In this document: positions 7,561 through 14,248 of the stretch, one piece after another
Numbering within the stretch: the stretch's first letter is position 1
Layout: each line of letters opens with the position of its first letter
DNA from: Candidatus Zipacnadia bacterium
GTDB lineage: Bacteria; Armatimonadota; Zipacnadia; Zipacnadales; Zipacnadaceae
DNA length: 29,059 bases
Reading direction: 5' to 3'
NCBI GenBank assembly: GCA_029821515.1
Contig: JALGTD010000002.1
Location: 1-29,059, forward strand
Translations under genes and position numbers: made by a program
Notes under the pieces: model-generated
Told to the model about the DNA's origin: nothing
Seen by the model: the letters and a program-made list of their open reading frames with translations, nothing else
Databases searched by the model: none

Positions 7561-8625
7561 CTATTCTGCCGCCGGATACGAACCCAGTACCTGCAGTAAA
7601 GGACATTGTTCGGCCAGTTCGCTGAGGGTCTGCTGAACGTGGGACTGGCTGCGGTGGCCCTGGAAGTCCACGAAGAAAACATACTCCCACAACCGCCCGC
7701 GGGCGGGACGCGACTGGATGAAGGTCATATTGATGCCATAAGTCGCCAGTGGCTCCAGCGCCGTGTGCAGCGCCCCGGCCTGGTGGGCCGTCGTGAAGAC
7801 AATTGAGGTTTTATCCTGGCCGGTAGGCTCCGCGTCATGGCTACTGATGACAAAGAAGCGGGTGCGGTTGGCCGGCTCATCCTCAATATTTTCAGCTAAA
7901 ATCTGCAATTCATAGCTTTGTGCGGCGAGCTGGGTGGTAATAGCCACGCCCTGGGAGTCTTCGGCGGCTTGCTGCGCCGCAACTGCAGTGCTGGCGACGT
8001 TCTGCACAGAAACCTCGGGAAGATTCTGGGCCAGCCACTGGCGACTCTGAGCCAGCGGTTGAGGGTGACTGTAGAGAGTAGTGACTTCTGCCACCGGGCA
8101 ACTGGCCGCGATGCACAGGTGCACCGGGACATACAGTTCCCCGCTAATCAGTAGGTGGCTATCCAGGAAGCAGTCCAGGCTCTCAGCAACAACGCCGCCG
8201 GTCGAGTTCTCAATGGGGACGACGCCGTAGTCAGCTTGCTCACGCTGGACAGCACCGAAGACCTCCGTTATGCTACCCGACGATATTAGTTGGGAGGCGC
8301 TGCCGAATTGCTGGAGACTGGCCATATGCGTGAAGGTATATTCAGGACCCAGATAAGCCACACACGGAGGTTGCTGGACACTGCGGCAGGCCGCCAGGAT
8401 TTCCCGGTAGATGTGCCCAAGAGCATCACCGCGCAACGGAGCGATGTCCAATTTGGCCAAGCGGCGCAGGATCTGGGCCTCCCGAGCTGCATCGTAGACT
8501 GCCGCAGCATTGCCCTGTTTGTATTCTCCAATTTGAGCCGCTAACTGCGCGCGCTGGCGCAGCAATGCCACTGTCTGCTCGTCTAACTCGTCAATACGCT
8601 GGCGTAGCTCGTCCAGATTCATCAT
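7561..8625 (-). CDS. pheA: Bifunctional chorismate mutase / prephenate dehydratase
   Basis: This fusion protein (354 residues) catalyses chorismate to prephenate to phenylpyruvate, the committed steps to phenylalanine. Residues 1-80 are an AroQ-type chorismate mutase helix bundle (NLDELRQRIDELDEQ). About 85-270 is prephenate dehydratase, with VAYLGPEYTFTH, PIENSTGGVV and the active-site TRF in NRTRFFVI. The last 80 residues are an ACT domain with GALHTAL, expected to bind phenylalanine for feedback inhibition. The usual ESRP of that domain reads QSRP. In-frame TTG, GTG and two ATG codons precede NLDEL. The ATG at 8625 (or 8622) follows GGGGG at good spacing. It is transcribed away from accD and stands alone. 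Cytoplasmic. Confidence 0.93.
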   Translation of the reverse strand: MMNLDELRQRIDELDEQTVALLRQRAQLAAQIGEYKQGNAAAVYDAAREAQILRRLAKLDIAPLRGDALGHIYREILAACRSVQQPPCVAYLGPEYTFTHMASLQQFGSASQLISSGSITEVFGAVQREQADYGVVPIENSTGGVVAESLDCFLDSHLLISGELYVPVHLCIAASCPVAEVTTLYSHPQPLAQSRQWLAQNLPEVSVQNVASTAVAAQQAAEDSQGVAITTQLAAQSYELQILAENIEDEPANRTRFFVISSHDAEPTGQDKTSIVFTTAHQAGALHTALEPLATYGINMTFIQSRPARGRLWEYVFFVDFQGHRSQSHVQQTLSELAEQCPLLQVLGSYPAAE

Positions 8626-8631
8626 CACCAA

Positions 8632-8832
8632 CCCCCATATCGGGACCTGACTGGATATTTATTACCAGTTATGTTAACATAAGCTTGCTGCAGCTTGCAA
8701 CATAGACCTGTCTGAGCGCAACGAAGGAGAAAAGCAAGCGGGTCGCGAAACCTCCCTGGTAGTCGGCTGTCAGAGATGGCACTTATCTATAAGCTATAAA
8801 TACGTAGATAGCTCAGCCGGGAAGGTGTTAAG
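8632..8832. promoter_or_regulatory. Divergent regulatory region between pheA and accD, with dyads
   Basis: These 200 AT-rich bases must hold both promoters, but neither has a clear -35/-10 pair. They contain ACTGG/CCAGT arms (8650-8654 and 8665-8669), an abutting perfect 14-base palindrome (8669-8682), two AGCTTGC direct repeats around 8682-8698, and TATCTA/TAGATA arms (8784-8789, 8805-8810) just before accD. The first group is placed to control pheA, the last accD. The regulator is unknown; I did not find a convincing FapR or FadR box. Confidence 0.5.
8669..8682. promoter_or_regulatory. Perfect 14-base palindrome, candidate operator
   Basis: The sequence ttatgttaacataa equals its own reverse complement over all 14 bases. 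It lies 44 bases upstream of the pheA start, in the divergent pheA-accD region, a position fitting a repressor or activator dimer site. Confidence 0.5.
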
Positions 8833-9693
8833 ATGGCTGCAGTGAGCAACCATATTCCCCCGGATTTGTGGGAGGAGTGTCCTTCGTGCCACCAGTTGCT
8901 GTATAGCAAGCAACTGGCCGACGAGCAGTGGGTCTGTCCACGCTGCGGGCATCATCTGCGGCTCAATGTATGGCAACGGCTGAAGATTACCGCCGATGTG
9001 GGCAGCTTCGAGCCCTGGGATGACGACCTCCCGCTGGTAGACCCCCTAAATTTCCCCGATTACCCACCCAAGGCCGAACGGGCCCGCGAGAAGACGCAGA
9101 TGAACGAGGCAATCCTGACCGGACGGGCCACTCTTAACGATATCTCCTTTGGCCTGGGCATTATGGACCTAAGCTTTATCGGCGGCAGCATGGGCTGGGT
9201 AGTTGGCGAGCGGGTTACCCGACTAATGGAACAGTGCGCTGACCAGCGTCTGCCAGTGGTCATATTCTGCGCCAGTGGCGGAGCCCGTATGCAGGAGAGC
9301 CTCATATCCCTGATGCAGATGCCCAAGACCTCAGCGGCAGCCGGCAAGCTCCGCGAGGCGGGAGTGCCTTACATCTCTGTTATTACCCATCCCACCTACG
9401 GGGGAGTCACCGCCAGCTACACCTTCCTGGGCGACATCATAATCGCCGAGCCCCAAGCCGCCGTCGGGTTCGCCGGGCCGCGAGTTGTGGAAGTGACTGG
9501 GCTGGAGATGCGGCCCCACGTGCAAAGCGCAGAATTTCAGTATAAGCACGGAATGATTGACCTGCTAGTCAACCGCCAGGACATCCACAGAACTCTATAC
9601 AGACTCTTATGCTGGTTCAAGGGAACGTCCCCAGTTAACGCAGCCAACACCGCCAACGGCAGACCGGCTCTGGTCGGGGAGCTTGATGAGTGA
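8833..9693 (+). CDS. accD: Acetyl-CoA carboxylase carboxyltransferase subunit beta
   Basis: With AccA, this protein (286 residues) transfers CO2 from biotin carboxyl carrier protein to acetyl-CoA, giving malonyl-CoA for fatty acid synthesis. The N-terminal zinc ribbon has Cys16, Cys19, Cys35 and Cys38 (CPSC and CPRCG). The crotonase-fold core includes GLGIMDLSFIGGSMG, VIFCASGGARMQES and the HPTYGGVTASY segment. The length is normal for bacterial AccD. The ATG is preceded by GGGAAGGTG. The stop overlaps the start of accA by one base (TGATG), so translation is coupled. The subunits form an alpha2-beta2 cytosolic complex. No accB or accC is in the window. Confidence 0.96.
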   Translation: MAAVSNHIPPDLWEECPSCHQLLYSKQLADEQWVCPRCGHHLRLNVWQRLKITADVGSFEPWDDDLPLVDPLNFPDYPPKAERAREKTQMNEAILTGRATLNDISFGLGIMDLSFIGGSMGWVVGERVTRLMEQCADQRLPVVIFCASGGARMQESLISLMQMPKTSAAAGKLREAGVPYISVITHPTYGGVTASYTFLGDIIIAEPQAAVGFAGPRVVEVTGLEMRPHVQSAEFQYKHGMIDLLVNRQDIHRTLYRLLCWFKGTSPVNAANTANGRPALVGELDE

Positions 9694-10547
9694 TGAGCGA
9701 GCAGAAGACGGTTCCCACCGATGAGCTGACGGCGGCCAAGAGCGCCTGGGACCGAGTCGAGCTGGCCCGGCATCCCGATCGCCCCTACACGCTTGACTAC
9801 ATCGAGCAGATCATTCACGATTTCGTTGAGCTGCACGGAGACCGCCGCTACGGCGACGATCCCGCCATTGTCAGCGGCCTGGGCTTTCTCCAGTCACAGC
9901 CAGTTGCCCTCATCGGCCACCAAAAGGGCCGTAGCGTCAGCCAGCGGCGTGAGCGTAACTTCGCGATGGCCCGGCCCGAGGGCTACCGCAAGGCCCTGCG
10001 GGTAATGCAACTGGCCGCACGCGCTGGCCATCCCATCATCACCCTCATTGATACGCCCGGCGCCGACTGTCTGGAAGACTCCGAGAGTCGCGGCATCAGC
10101 GAGGCTATCGCTACCAACCAGCGGGAGATGTTTACTTTGCCCGTGCCTATTGTTTCGGTGGTAATCGGCGAAGGTGGCAGCGGCGGGGCAATTGGCATCG
10201 GGGTAGGCAACCGGATTATGATGATGGAGAACTCCTACTACTCGGTAATTGCGCCTGAGTCCTGTGCGGCGATTCTGTGGCGAGACTCCTCGCTGCACCA
10301 GCAGGCCGCCGAGGCGCTCAAGCTGACTGCCGAAGATGCGCTGGAGCTGGGTATAATTGACCGCATCATCTCCGAGCCGGGCACCGGCGCTCACACCGAC
10401 TATGCTGAGGCCGCCCGGCGGCTGAGCGAAGCCCTCACAGAAGCCCTCAACGAACTTAGCAAAATGTCACCGGACGAACTGCTGGCCCAAAGATATGAAA
10501 AATTCCGGCGGATGGGCGAACCGGAACAGCTCCCCGACCAGGGCTAA
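9693..10547 (+). CDS. accA: Acetyl-CoA carboxylase carboxyltransferase subunit alpha
   Basis: This is the partner of AccD. It has 284 residues, slightly shorter than the ~319 of Escherichia coli AccA; it lacks part of the N-terminal extension. It begins in the WDRVELARHPDRPYTLDYI region and has the family core FVELHGDRRYGDDPAIV, PIITLIDTPGADCLEDSESR, and VIGEGGSGGAIGIGVGN followed by SVIAPESCAAILWRD. The ATG at 9693 overlaps the accD stop; a GTG one codon earlier is an equal alternative. The accD-accA order with one-base overlap is widespread in bacteria with split carboxyltransferase. The end is followed by a 220-base spacer with no plus-strand terminator. Confidence 0.96.
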   Translation: MSEQKTVPTDELTAAKSAWDRVELARHPDRPYTLDYIEQIIHDFVELHGDRRYGDDPAIVSGLGFLQSQPVALIGHQKGRSVSQRRERNFAMARPEGYRKALRVMQLAARAGHPIITLIDTPGADCLEDSESRGISEAIATNQREMFTLPVPIVSVVIGEGGSGGAIGIGVGNRIMMMENSYYSVIAPESCAAILWRDSSLHQQAAEALKLTAEDALELGIIDRIISEPGTGAHTDYAEAARRLSEALTEALNELSKMSPDELLAQRYEKFRRMGEPEQLPDQG

Positions 10548-10688
10548 TATATGCCAGGGGCACGTAGGCCCAGACCGCCATAGCACTAACCTCGTCGCAT
10601 TCCAAGTCTATCAGATGAGGCATTGTCGGTTATTCCCCCTCCACGTGACCGTCAGGTCAAGGCATTCGCGAGACTATGAGGGCCAGGC

Positions 10689-10712
10689 AAAAACGGAGCC
10701 TCTTTTTAGGCT
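10689..10712 (-). terminator. Possible intrinsic terminator of the NYN gene
   Basis: On the minus strand AGCCT and AGGCT arms flank a six-base loop and are followed, after three bases, by five T residues (10693-10689). It is 59 bases beyond the NYN stop. The stem is only five base pairs, so confidence is moderate. Confidence 0.4.
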
Positions 10713-10770
10713 GGCTATTGGCGCATCTTCAACTACGATTTTGATTTCACCTTGTCACAGCGGGGTCTAC

Positions 10771-11382
10771 CTACCAAGAGACTGGCTTACGAAAAACGCC
10801 TGTTGAATCTGTGAGCACGTCCGGGAACTGGCTTGCCCGAAGAACTCCACGCCGAATCCGTTTGTGAAAATGGACTTCCTCTGCAAGCGCTGTACAAATG
10901 TGCTTATGAGGACAGATAAGACCAACCTTTTTCCCGAGATCCCGACGAACGATGCGAATCGGCGAAATCAGATCACTGTCGTTAGACACAACGACTGCTG
11001 TGTCATAGTCGCCCATGTGAGCATCATGCAATAGGTGGGTGGCTAAAGCCACGTCCGAGCCTTTCTCTTCGGCCTTCACAACTTCGGCAAATCCCGACCC
11101 ATCCGCCAATGGCAGCCGGACCTTATTAGACAAAAAATGTCCATAGTAGATTTCGAGGTTCGGAATGGTAGCCAACGCTCGCAGGTACACCAATTGTCGA
11201 GTTGGTTGGTCTGGGTCCCTGGGAAGAGCCTTCACCTTAGCAGTGAAGTATTGAATTCGGTTGATCTGATCCGTGGGTAGGAGAAGGCGACACAGTTCCG
11301 CTATGTTCAGCCAGCGGTACGGGGTATTCTTTACTGCGCCATAGTACAGGTTAAACCCGTCAATATAGACGTTGGTTGTCAT
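10771..11382 (-). CDS. NYN-domain (LabA/DUF88, PIN-like) nuclease-type protein
   Basis: This 203-residue single-domain protein begins with NVYIDGFNLYYGAVK, the start of NYN/PIN-like metal-dependent RNase folds. Candidate acidic metal ligands are Asp8, Asp110 (in EKGSDVALATHLLHD), Asp126, and Asp135/Asp137 (VVVSNDSDLI). All expected acidic positions are present, so catalytic activity is plausible. Family members have been linked to RNA processing or degradation, but specific targets are mostly unknown. The ATG is not preceded by a good ribosome site. A perfect consensus promoter and a structured leader lie upstream. It stands alone between accA and unrelated genes. The AT-rich promoter within a GC-rich genome suggests recent acquisition or an element carried with the gene. 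No antitoxin-like partner is visible. Confidence 0.82.
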   Translation of the reverse strand: MTTNVYIDGFNLYYGAVKNTPYRWLNIAELCRLLLPTDQINRIQYFTAKVKALPRDPDQPTRQLVYLRALATIPNLEIYYGHFLSNKVRLPLADGSGFAEVVKAEEKGSDVALATHLLHDAHMGDYDTAVVVSNDSDLISPIRIVRRDLGKKVGLICPHKHICTALAEEVHFHKRIRRGVLRASQFPDVLTDSTGVFRKPVSW

Positions 11383-11402
11383 CTCGGCTTACTGAAAACG
11401 CA

Positions 11403-11428
11403 GAAGGCCCGACTTCCGTCAGGCCTTC
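11403..11428 (-). promoter_or_regulatory. Leader RNA hairpin upstream of the NYN gene
   Basis: On the minus strand 11 bases pair with 11 others (one G-T wobble) around a GGAA loop, a GNRA-type tetraloop. A second small hairpin (CTTC-GGC-GAAG, 11445-11435) precedes it. Both lie in the roughly 85-base leader between promoter and ATG. A TTTT run three bases after the stem is too weak for a firm terminator call. It could be an attenuator, an RNA-stability element or a binding site for the encoded nuclease. Confidence 0.65.
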
Positions 11429-11472
11429 GCTCCCCTTCGCCGAAGCTCCGGGGGGGTTATTTAGACAATTAT

Positions 11473-11501
11473 ATTATACAATAATCGGTTGAACTTGTCA
11501 A
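11473..11501 (-). promoter_or_regulatory. Perfect consensus sigma-70 promoter for the NYN gene
   Basis: On the minus strand TTGACA (11501-11496) and TATAAT (11478-11473) have exactly 17 bases between them. Both hexamers are perfect and the flank is AT-rich. Transcription would begin near 11466. Confidence 0.85.
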
Positions 11502-11857
11502 GATCTTAAGGCTAGTTAAACCCAGCGCGGCCAATTTTAGTATACCCACCTCGCCGGTTTCTATGCATTATGCCATTCCCCACAGTCCCCGGTTATCCTG
11601 CTCACCCCCGCCTGCTTGCCGGTCAGCTCAAGGTCTGCCCTATCTATTGTCTGCGCAGGATAGGCGGTGTAGAGGGCGTTCGCCTACAATCCCAGTACGA
11701 TCCGGAGCCGCTCGGCTACCGCCTCCATTGTAGCGGAAGACACCCTACCCCAACACTCGGTGAGTCGCTGCCGGCTGATACAGTGTGTGTGGTCACATTG
11801 AATTATGGAGCGGGTCCGAACGGCGCCCGTGAAACATGGTCTGTCACCCTCGCATGC
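11502..11857. other. Intergenic stretch without a convincing gene
   Basis: About 355 bases lie between the NYN promoter and the small membrane protein gene. Open frames exist on both strands. None has a ribosome site plus a protein-like sequence. The plus-strand frame from 11570 is rich in Pro, Cys and Arg without any domain. A short palindrome ggcgttcgcc lies near 11670. I found no terminator for the small membrane protein gene here. Confidence 0.4.
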
Positions 11858-12073
11858 CTATTCCAGGCTAGCTACGGCGCAATAGATCGCTATCAGCAAC
11901 AGGCCAGCTATTACAGCTAAGAGACACCCGCAACCGCGCAGCCACGCCCGGGAGATTAATTTGCGGCCCAGCAGCTTGTTGAATATGCGTGAGCCAATTT
12001 TGCCCTTCATCACGGCATTTATGTCGCCGAGCAGTCGGGCAAGCTGGTAGAGTATCCCGCGTAAGTTATTCAC
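11858..12073 (-). CDS. Small single-span membrane protein, conserved-looking
   Basis: This 71-residue protein has a basic N-terminal half (RLLGDINAVMKGKIGSRIFN, then GRKLISRAW) and one C-terminal membrane helix over residues 47-70. The LLGDINA-x-x-KGKIG pattern resembles small uncharacterised proteins I have seen in several phyla, but I cannot name a family with certainty. The GTG start is backed by GGAGG nine bases upstream, which argues that it is real. It lies on the same strand as the secreted GH-A-like gene, 216 bases downstream of it. Predicted topology is a cytoplasmic basic domain with a C-terminal anchor. Confidence 0.65.
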   Translation of the reverse strand: MNNLRGILYQLARLLGDINAVMKGKIGSRIFNKLLGRKLISRAWLRGCGCLLAVIAGLLLIAIYCAVASLE

Positions 12074-12289
12074 TGGTCACTGCCTCCGGTTCGCAACACC
12101 AACCTACTGTTAGCCGGTCAGGATGATGACTTCCCACCGACGGGTAGGGAGCAGACATTGAGGAGAAGTAGGTCTCGCAACAGTCTCCGAGGACCCGCTC
12201 TCCAGTCCCACCGGCAAGTCTCTTCGCTTGTTTTCCGTTCAAACGAAGTTTTTTGCCTATCGCTATACCGTATGCCCCTGGGGGGCTTC
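12074..12289. other. 216-base gap with an orphan plus-strand terminator-like hairpin
   Basis: Both neighbours are on the minus strand. The minus strand carries the GGAGG ribosome site of the small membrane protein. I see no minus-strand terminator after the GH-A-like gene. The notable item is a plus-strand hairpin with a T run, listed separately. Confidence 0.4.
12222..12254 (+). terminator. Terminator-like hairpin with T6, no obvious gene to terminate
   Basis: CTTCG (12222-12226) pairs with CGAAG (12244-12248). After one mismatch, TTG pairs with CAA inside, and six T residues follow (12249-12254). In plus orientation there is no credible gene for hundreds of bases upstream. Confidence 0.5.
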
Positions 12290-13936
12290 TCACTGAACGG
12301 CGAGCCGGGGGGTGGCGCGATTCCAATTCACAACTGCTGCGTGCTTGGGGGTGGTGTCGCCCGGATACTCCAGTAGTCCCCACGAACCCCACTTACTCCA
12401 GCGCCCCATCGAGGCAAAGAGGCACATAAGCTCCCCGTCAGCGTTGCGCCAGGCATTGAGATAGCGCGTATAAAACTCGCCCATGCGTGAATGGCGATTG
12501 GCGGCATGTAGCAGCTTCGTCAGCGCATCGTTGTTGACGGCCTCGCGGACGCCGACGAGGTGCTGGCCGGCCTCATAGGCTACCAGATCTAGCCCGAACT
12601 CGTCGGCGACCTGCTTCTGTTCGTGCATTGACTCGATAGCGCGCGGCAAGCGGACTTGCTCAACATAATCAAGCACTTGATCGACGTTCCACGCGGCAAT
12701 CTCGTCACTGGATGGGTCGCTCTCCGGGTGCGGGGTTAAGCCGAAATACGGGGCCACCGCGAGTGCGTCGCAGTGCTCATAGGCGTCCTCGAACTCGAGC
12801 TTCTGGCGCGAGACGTAGGAGTTGGCTGCCTGCGTGGCCATACAGCGGACCAGGCGGTCAGTCCCACCGAAGATCTCCTCCCAGATCTGGAACATCTCGA
12901 CCGAGCGCCGCGCGGAGTAGTGCCAACCTGCCTCCCAGGGCTTGTCCCCAAGGTGCAGTTCCATACCCCGCTCATTGCAGTATTGCGTCTGCTCGAAGAT
13001 TCCGTTCCAGACCTCGTTGGAATACTCCAGATAGACAGTCAGCGACGGGTCAAGGTCGCGCTTGACCTGCTCGGCGAAGTGCCGCACATAATCATCATCC
13101 GCACGATGAGGCATACAGAACCACGGGTTGACCTGGAGCCGGTTGCACAGGTCAATCATCACTTCCAGGGGCACCCCGTGAGTCGTCCAGTGCGCATCAT
13201 CAAGCCGCGGCCGGTCAGCCCACTTCTCAACCGGCGACCCGTTCGTAGCCATCCAGTCCATAAAGCGGAAAGTATTGAATTCGGCCCAGCGCCTGAGGAA
13301 CTCCGGCGCGAAGTGCTGTTGCTGCCAGTTGCCCTCGAAGTCGACCAAAATGACGCGGATGTTCCGCACGTAGTTATCAGGGTTGACCGAGCGCAGGCGC
13401 AGCCAGATTGCGCCCATAGCGCTGTCTACATTGATGACAACTCGCCCCGGCTCGCGCGAGACCTCTGCCTCGACATTCCAGAACTCAATCTCCCCCTCCC
13501 CCTCGTAGAGGCAAACGTAGTGACCGGAGGGGTAATGGCCGTCGTTGATCATGCACATAGGCGTGTCCGCGTAACAGTCCGACTCAAGGCGCGTGATCCA
13601 GCCATGGCCGTCGAGCTGCAGGGCGGGCCCCTTGCCCCACTCAGCACCCTCTCGCTGGCTGATCCACCGCCGCGACAGCCGGAAGACATTCACGAACGGT
13701 TGCTCGGTGCTCCAGTCAGCCAGTCCGCTCAGGTTGATCCCCAGGTAGCTCTGTGAAGGGGCGATCTGTGCTCCCCATGCTTTGGTGCCCGCCGTCGGTA
13801 GCATCATCACCACGACAAGGCCGGCCGTCAACGCAAGCGGCAATAGCGGACCTCGCCTTATTCCAACCACGGAGGTATTGCTGATGAGGAACTTGCCAGT
13901 ATTGCCCGCTTGGTGTATCATACCAGGTACTTTCAC
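12290..13936 (-). CDS. Secreted clan GH-A-like glycoside hydrolase candidate
   Basis: This is a 548-residue protein. After a basic stretch (IRRG, 26-29) a hydrophobic segment (30-49) and AWGAQ suggest a signal peptide with an unusually long n-region, so the real start may be downstream of the GTG used. The ribosome site for 13936 is poor. The barrel contains FRFMDWMATNG, then VYLEYSNEVWNGIF, where Asn307-Glu308 fits the Asn-Glu acid/base pair of clan GH-A. VAYEAGQHLV follows with Glu455 as nucleophile candidate. Proteins with the EYSNEVWNG motif are often labelled cellulose-binding or hypothetical. The substrate is unknown. tRNA-Leu lies 100 bases upstream on the same strand with no clear terminator between. 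Confidence 0.7.
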   Translation of the reverse strand: MKVPGMIHQAGNTGKFLISNTSVVGIRRGPLLPLALTAGLVVVMMLPTAGTKAWGAQIAPSQSYLGINLSGLADWSTEQPFVNVFRLSRRWISQREGAEWGKGPALQLDGHGWITRLESDCYADTPMCMINDGHYPSGHYVCLYEGEGEIEFWNVEAEVSREPGRVVINVDSAMGAIWLRLRSVNPDNYVRNIRVILVDFEGNWQQQHFAPEFLRRWAEFNTFRFMDWMATNGSPVEKWADRPRLDDAHWTTHGVPLEVMIDLCNRLQVNPWFCMPHRADDDYVRHFAEQVKRDLDPSLTVYLEYSNEVWNGIFEQTQYCNERGMELHLGDKPWEAGWHYSARRSVEMFQIWEEIFGGTDRLVRCMATQAANSYVSRQKLEFEDAYEHCDALAVAPYFGLTPHPESDPSSDEIAAWNVDQVLDYVEQVRLPRAIESMHEQKQVADEFGLDLVAYEAGQHLVGVREAVNNDALTKLLHAANRHSRMGEFYTRYLNAWRNADGELMCLFASMGRWSKWGSWGLLEYPGDTTPKHAAVVNWNRATPRLAVQ

Positions 13937-14035
13937 TTTCCAGGCTAGATACTAGTACTCCGCCGGAGAGTTGAAGGGGTAAGCCGGGGTGTGGGGAGTC
14001 CCAGTTCCCCCATTCCCAGCGAAGGGTTATTACTG

Positions 14036-14125
14036 TGGTGCCGGAGGTCGGATTCGAACCGACACGGGGTTTAAGGCCCCGCCAGATTTTGAGTCTGGTG
14101 CGTCTACCAGTTCCGCCACTCCGGC
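14036..14125 (-). tRNA. tRNA-Leu, anticodon CAA
   Basis: On the minus strand the acceptor arm GCCGGAG pairs with CTCCGGC, followed by discriminator A and an encoded CCA. The anticodon stem is CCAGA/TCTGG with loop CTCAAAA, giving anticodon CAA, which reads UUG. The long variable arm (GGGGCC...ccc) and the T arm GGTTCGAATCC are typical of type II tRNA-Leu. Length is 87 bases without CCA. Confidence 0.96.
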
Positions 14126-14135
14126 AACCAGCTTG

Positions 14136-14165
14136 AGTATATGCCAGGAACGAGGTGCTCGTCAA
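14136..14165 (-). promoter_or_regulatory. Promoter of tRNA-Leu
   Basis: On the minus strand TTGACG (14165-14160) and TATACT (14141-14136) are separated by 18 bases, 10 bases upstream of the mature tRNA 5' end. Both boxes are near consensus. It is divergent from the lipoprotein gene. Confidence 0.65.
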
Positions 14166-14248
14166 GTTTGGGACTGTCGCAAGCACCTTCGCAATACCGG
14201 GTACTATAGTTGAAGAGTCCAAGCTGACGTAGAAAGGAGACAAATCAG

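Noticed and set aside
11695..11740. tRNA-like GTAGCCGAGCGGCT segment on the minus strand
   Set aside because: It resembles a D-arm, but no acceptor, anticodon or T arm can be paired around it.
11570..11920. 116-residue plus-strand open frame, possibly served by the hairpin at 12222-12254
   Set aside because: No ribosome site and a composition unlike a folded protein. Its end overlaps the better supported small membrane protein on the other strand, and the hairpin is 300 bases away.
12773..13756. 327-residue plus-strand open frame
   Set aside because: Antisense to the GH-A-like gene and without recognisable motifs; a by-product of GC-rich codon use.
10548..14036. Genomic island inserted at tRNA-Leu
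   Set aside because: I found no second copy of the tRNA 3' end, no integrase and no phage or plasmid gene. Kept only as a weak possibility.
13989..14213. Plus-strand frame beginning near GGRIRTDTGFK
   Set aside because: This is the well-known false protein made by translating the reverse of a tRNA; the tRNA-Leu accounts for it.
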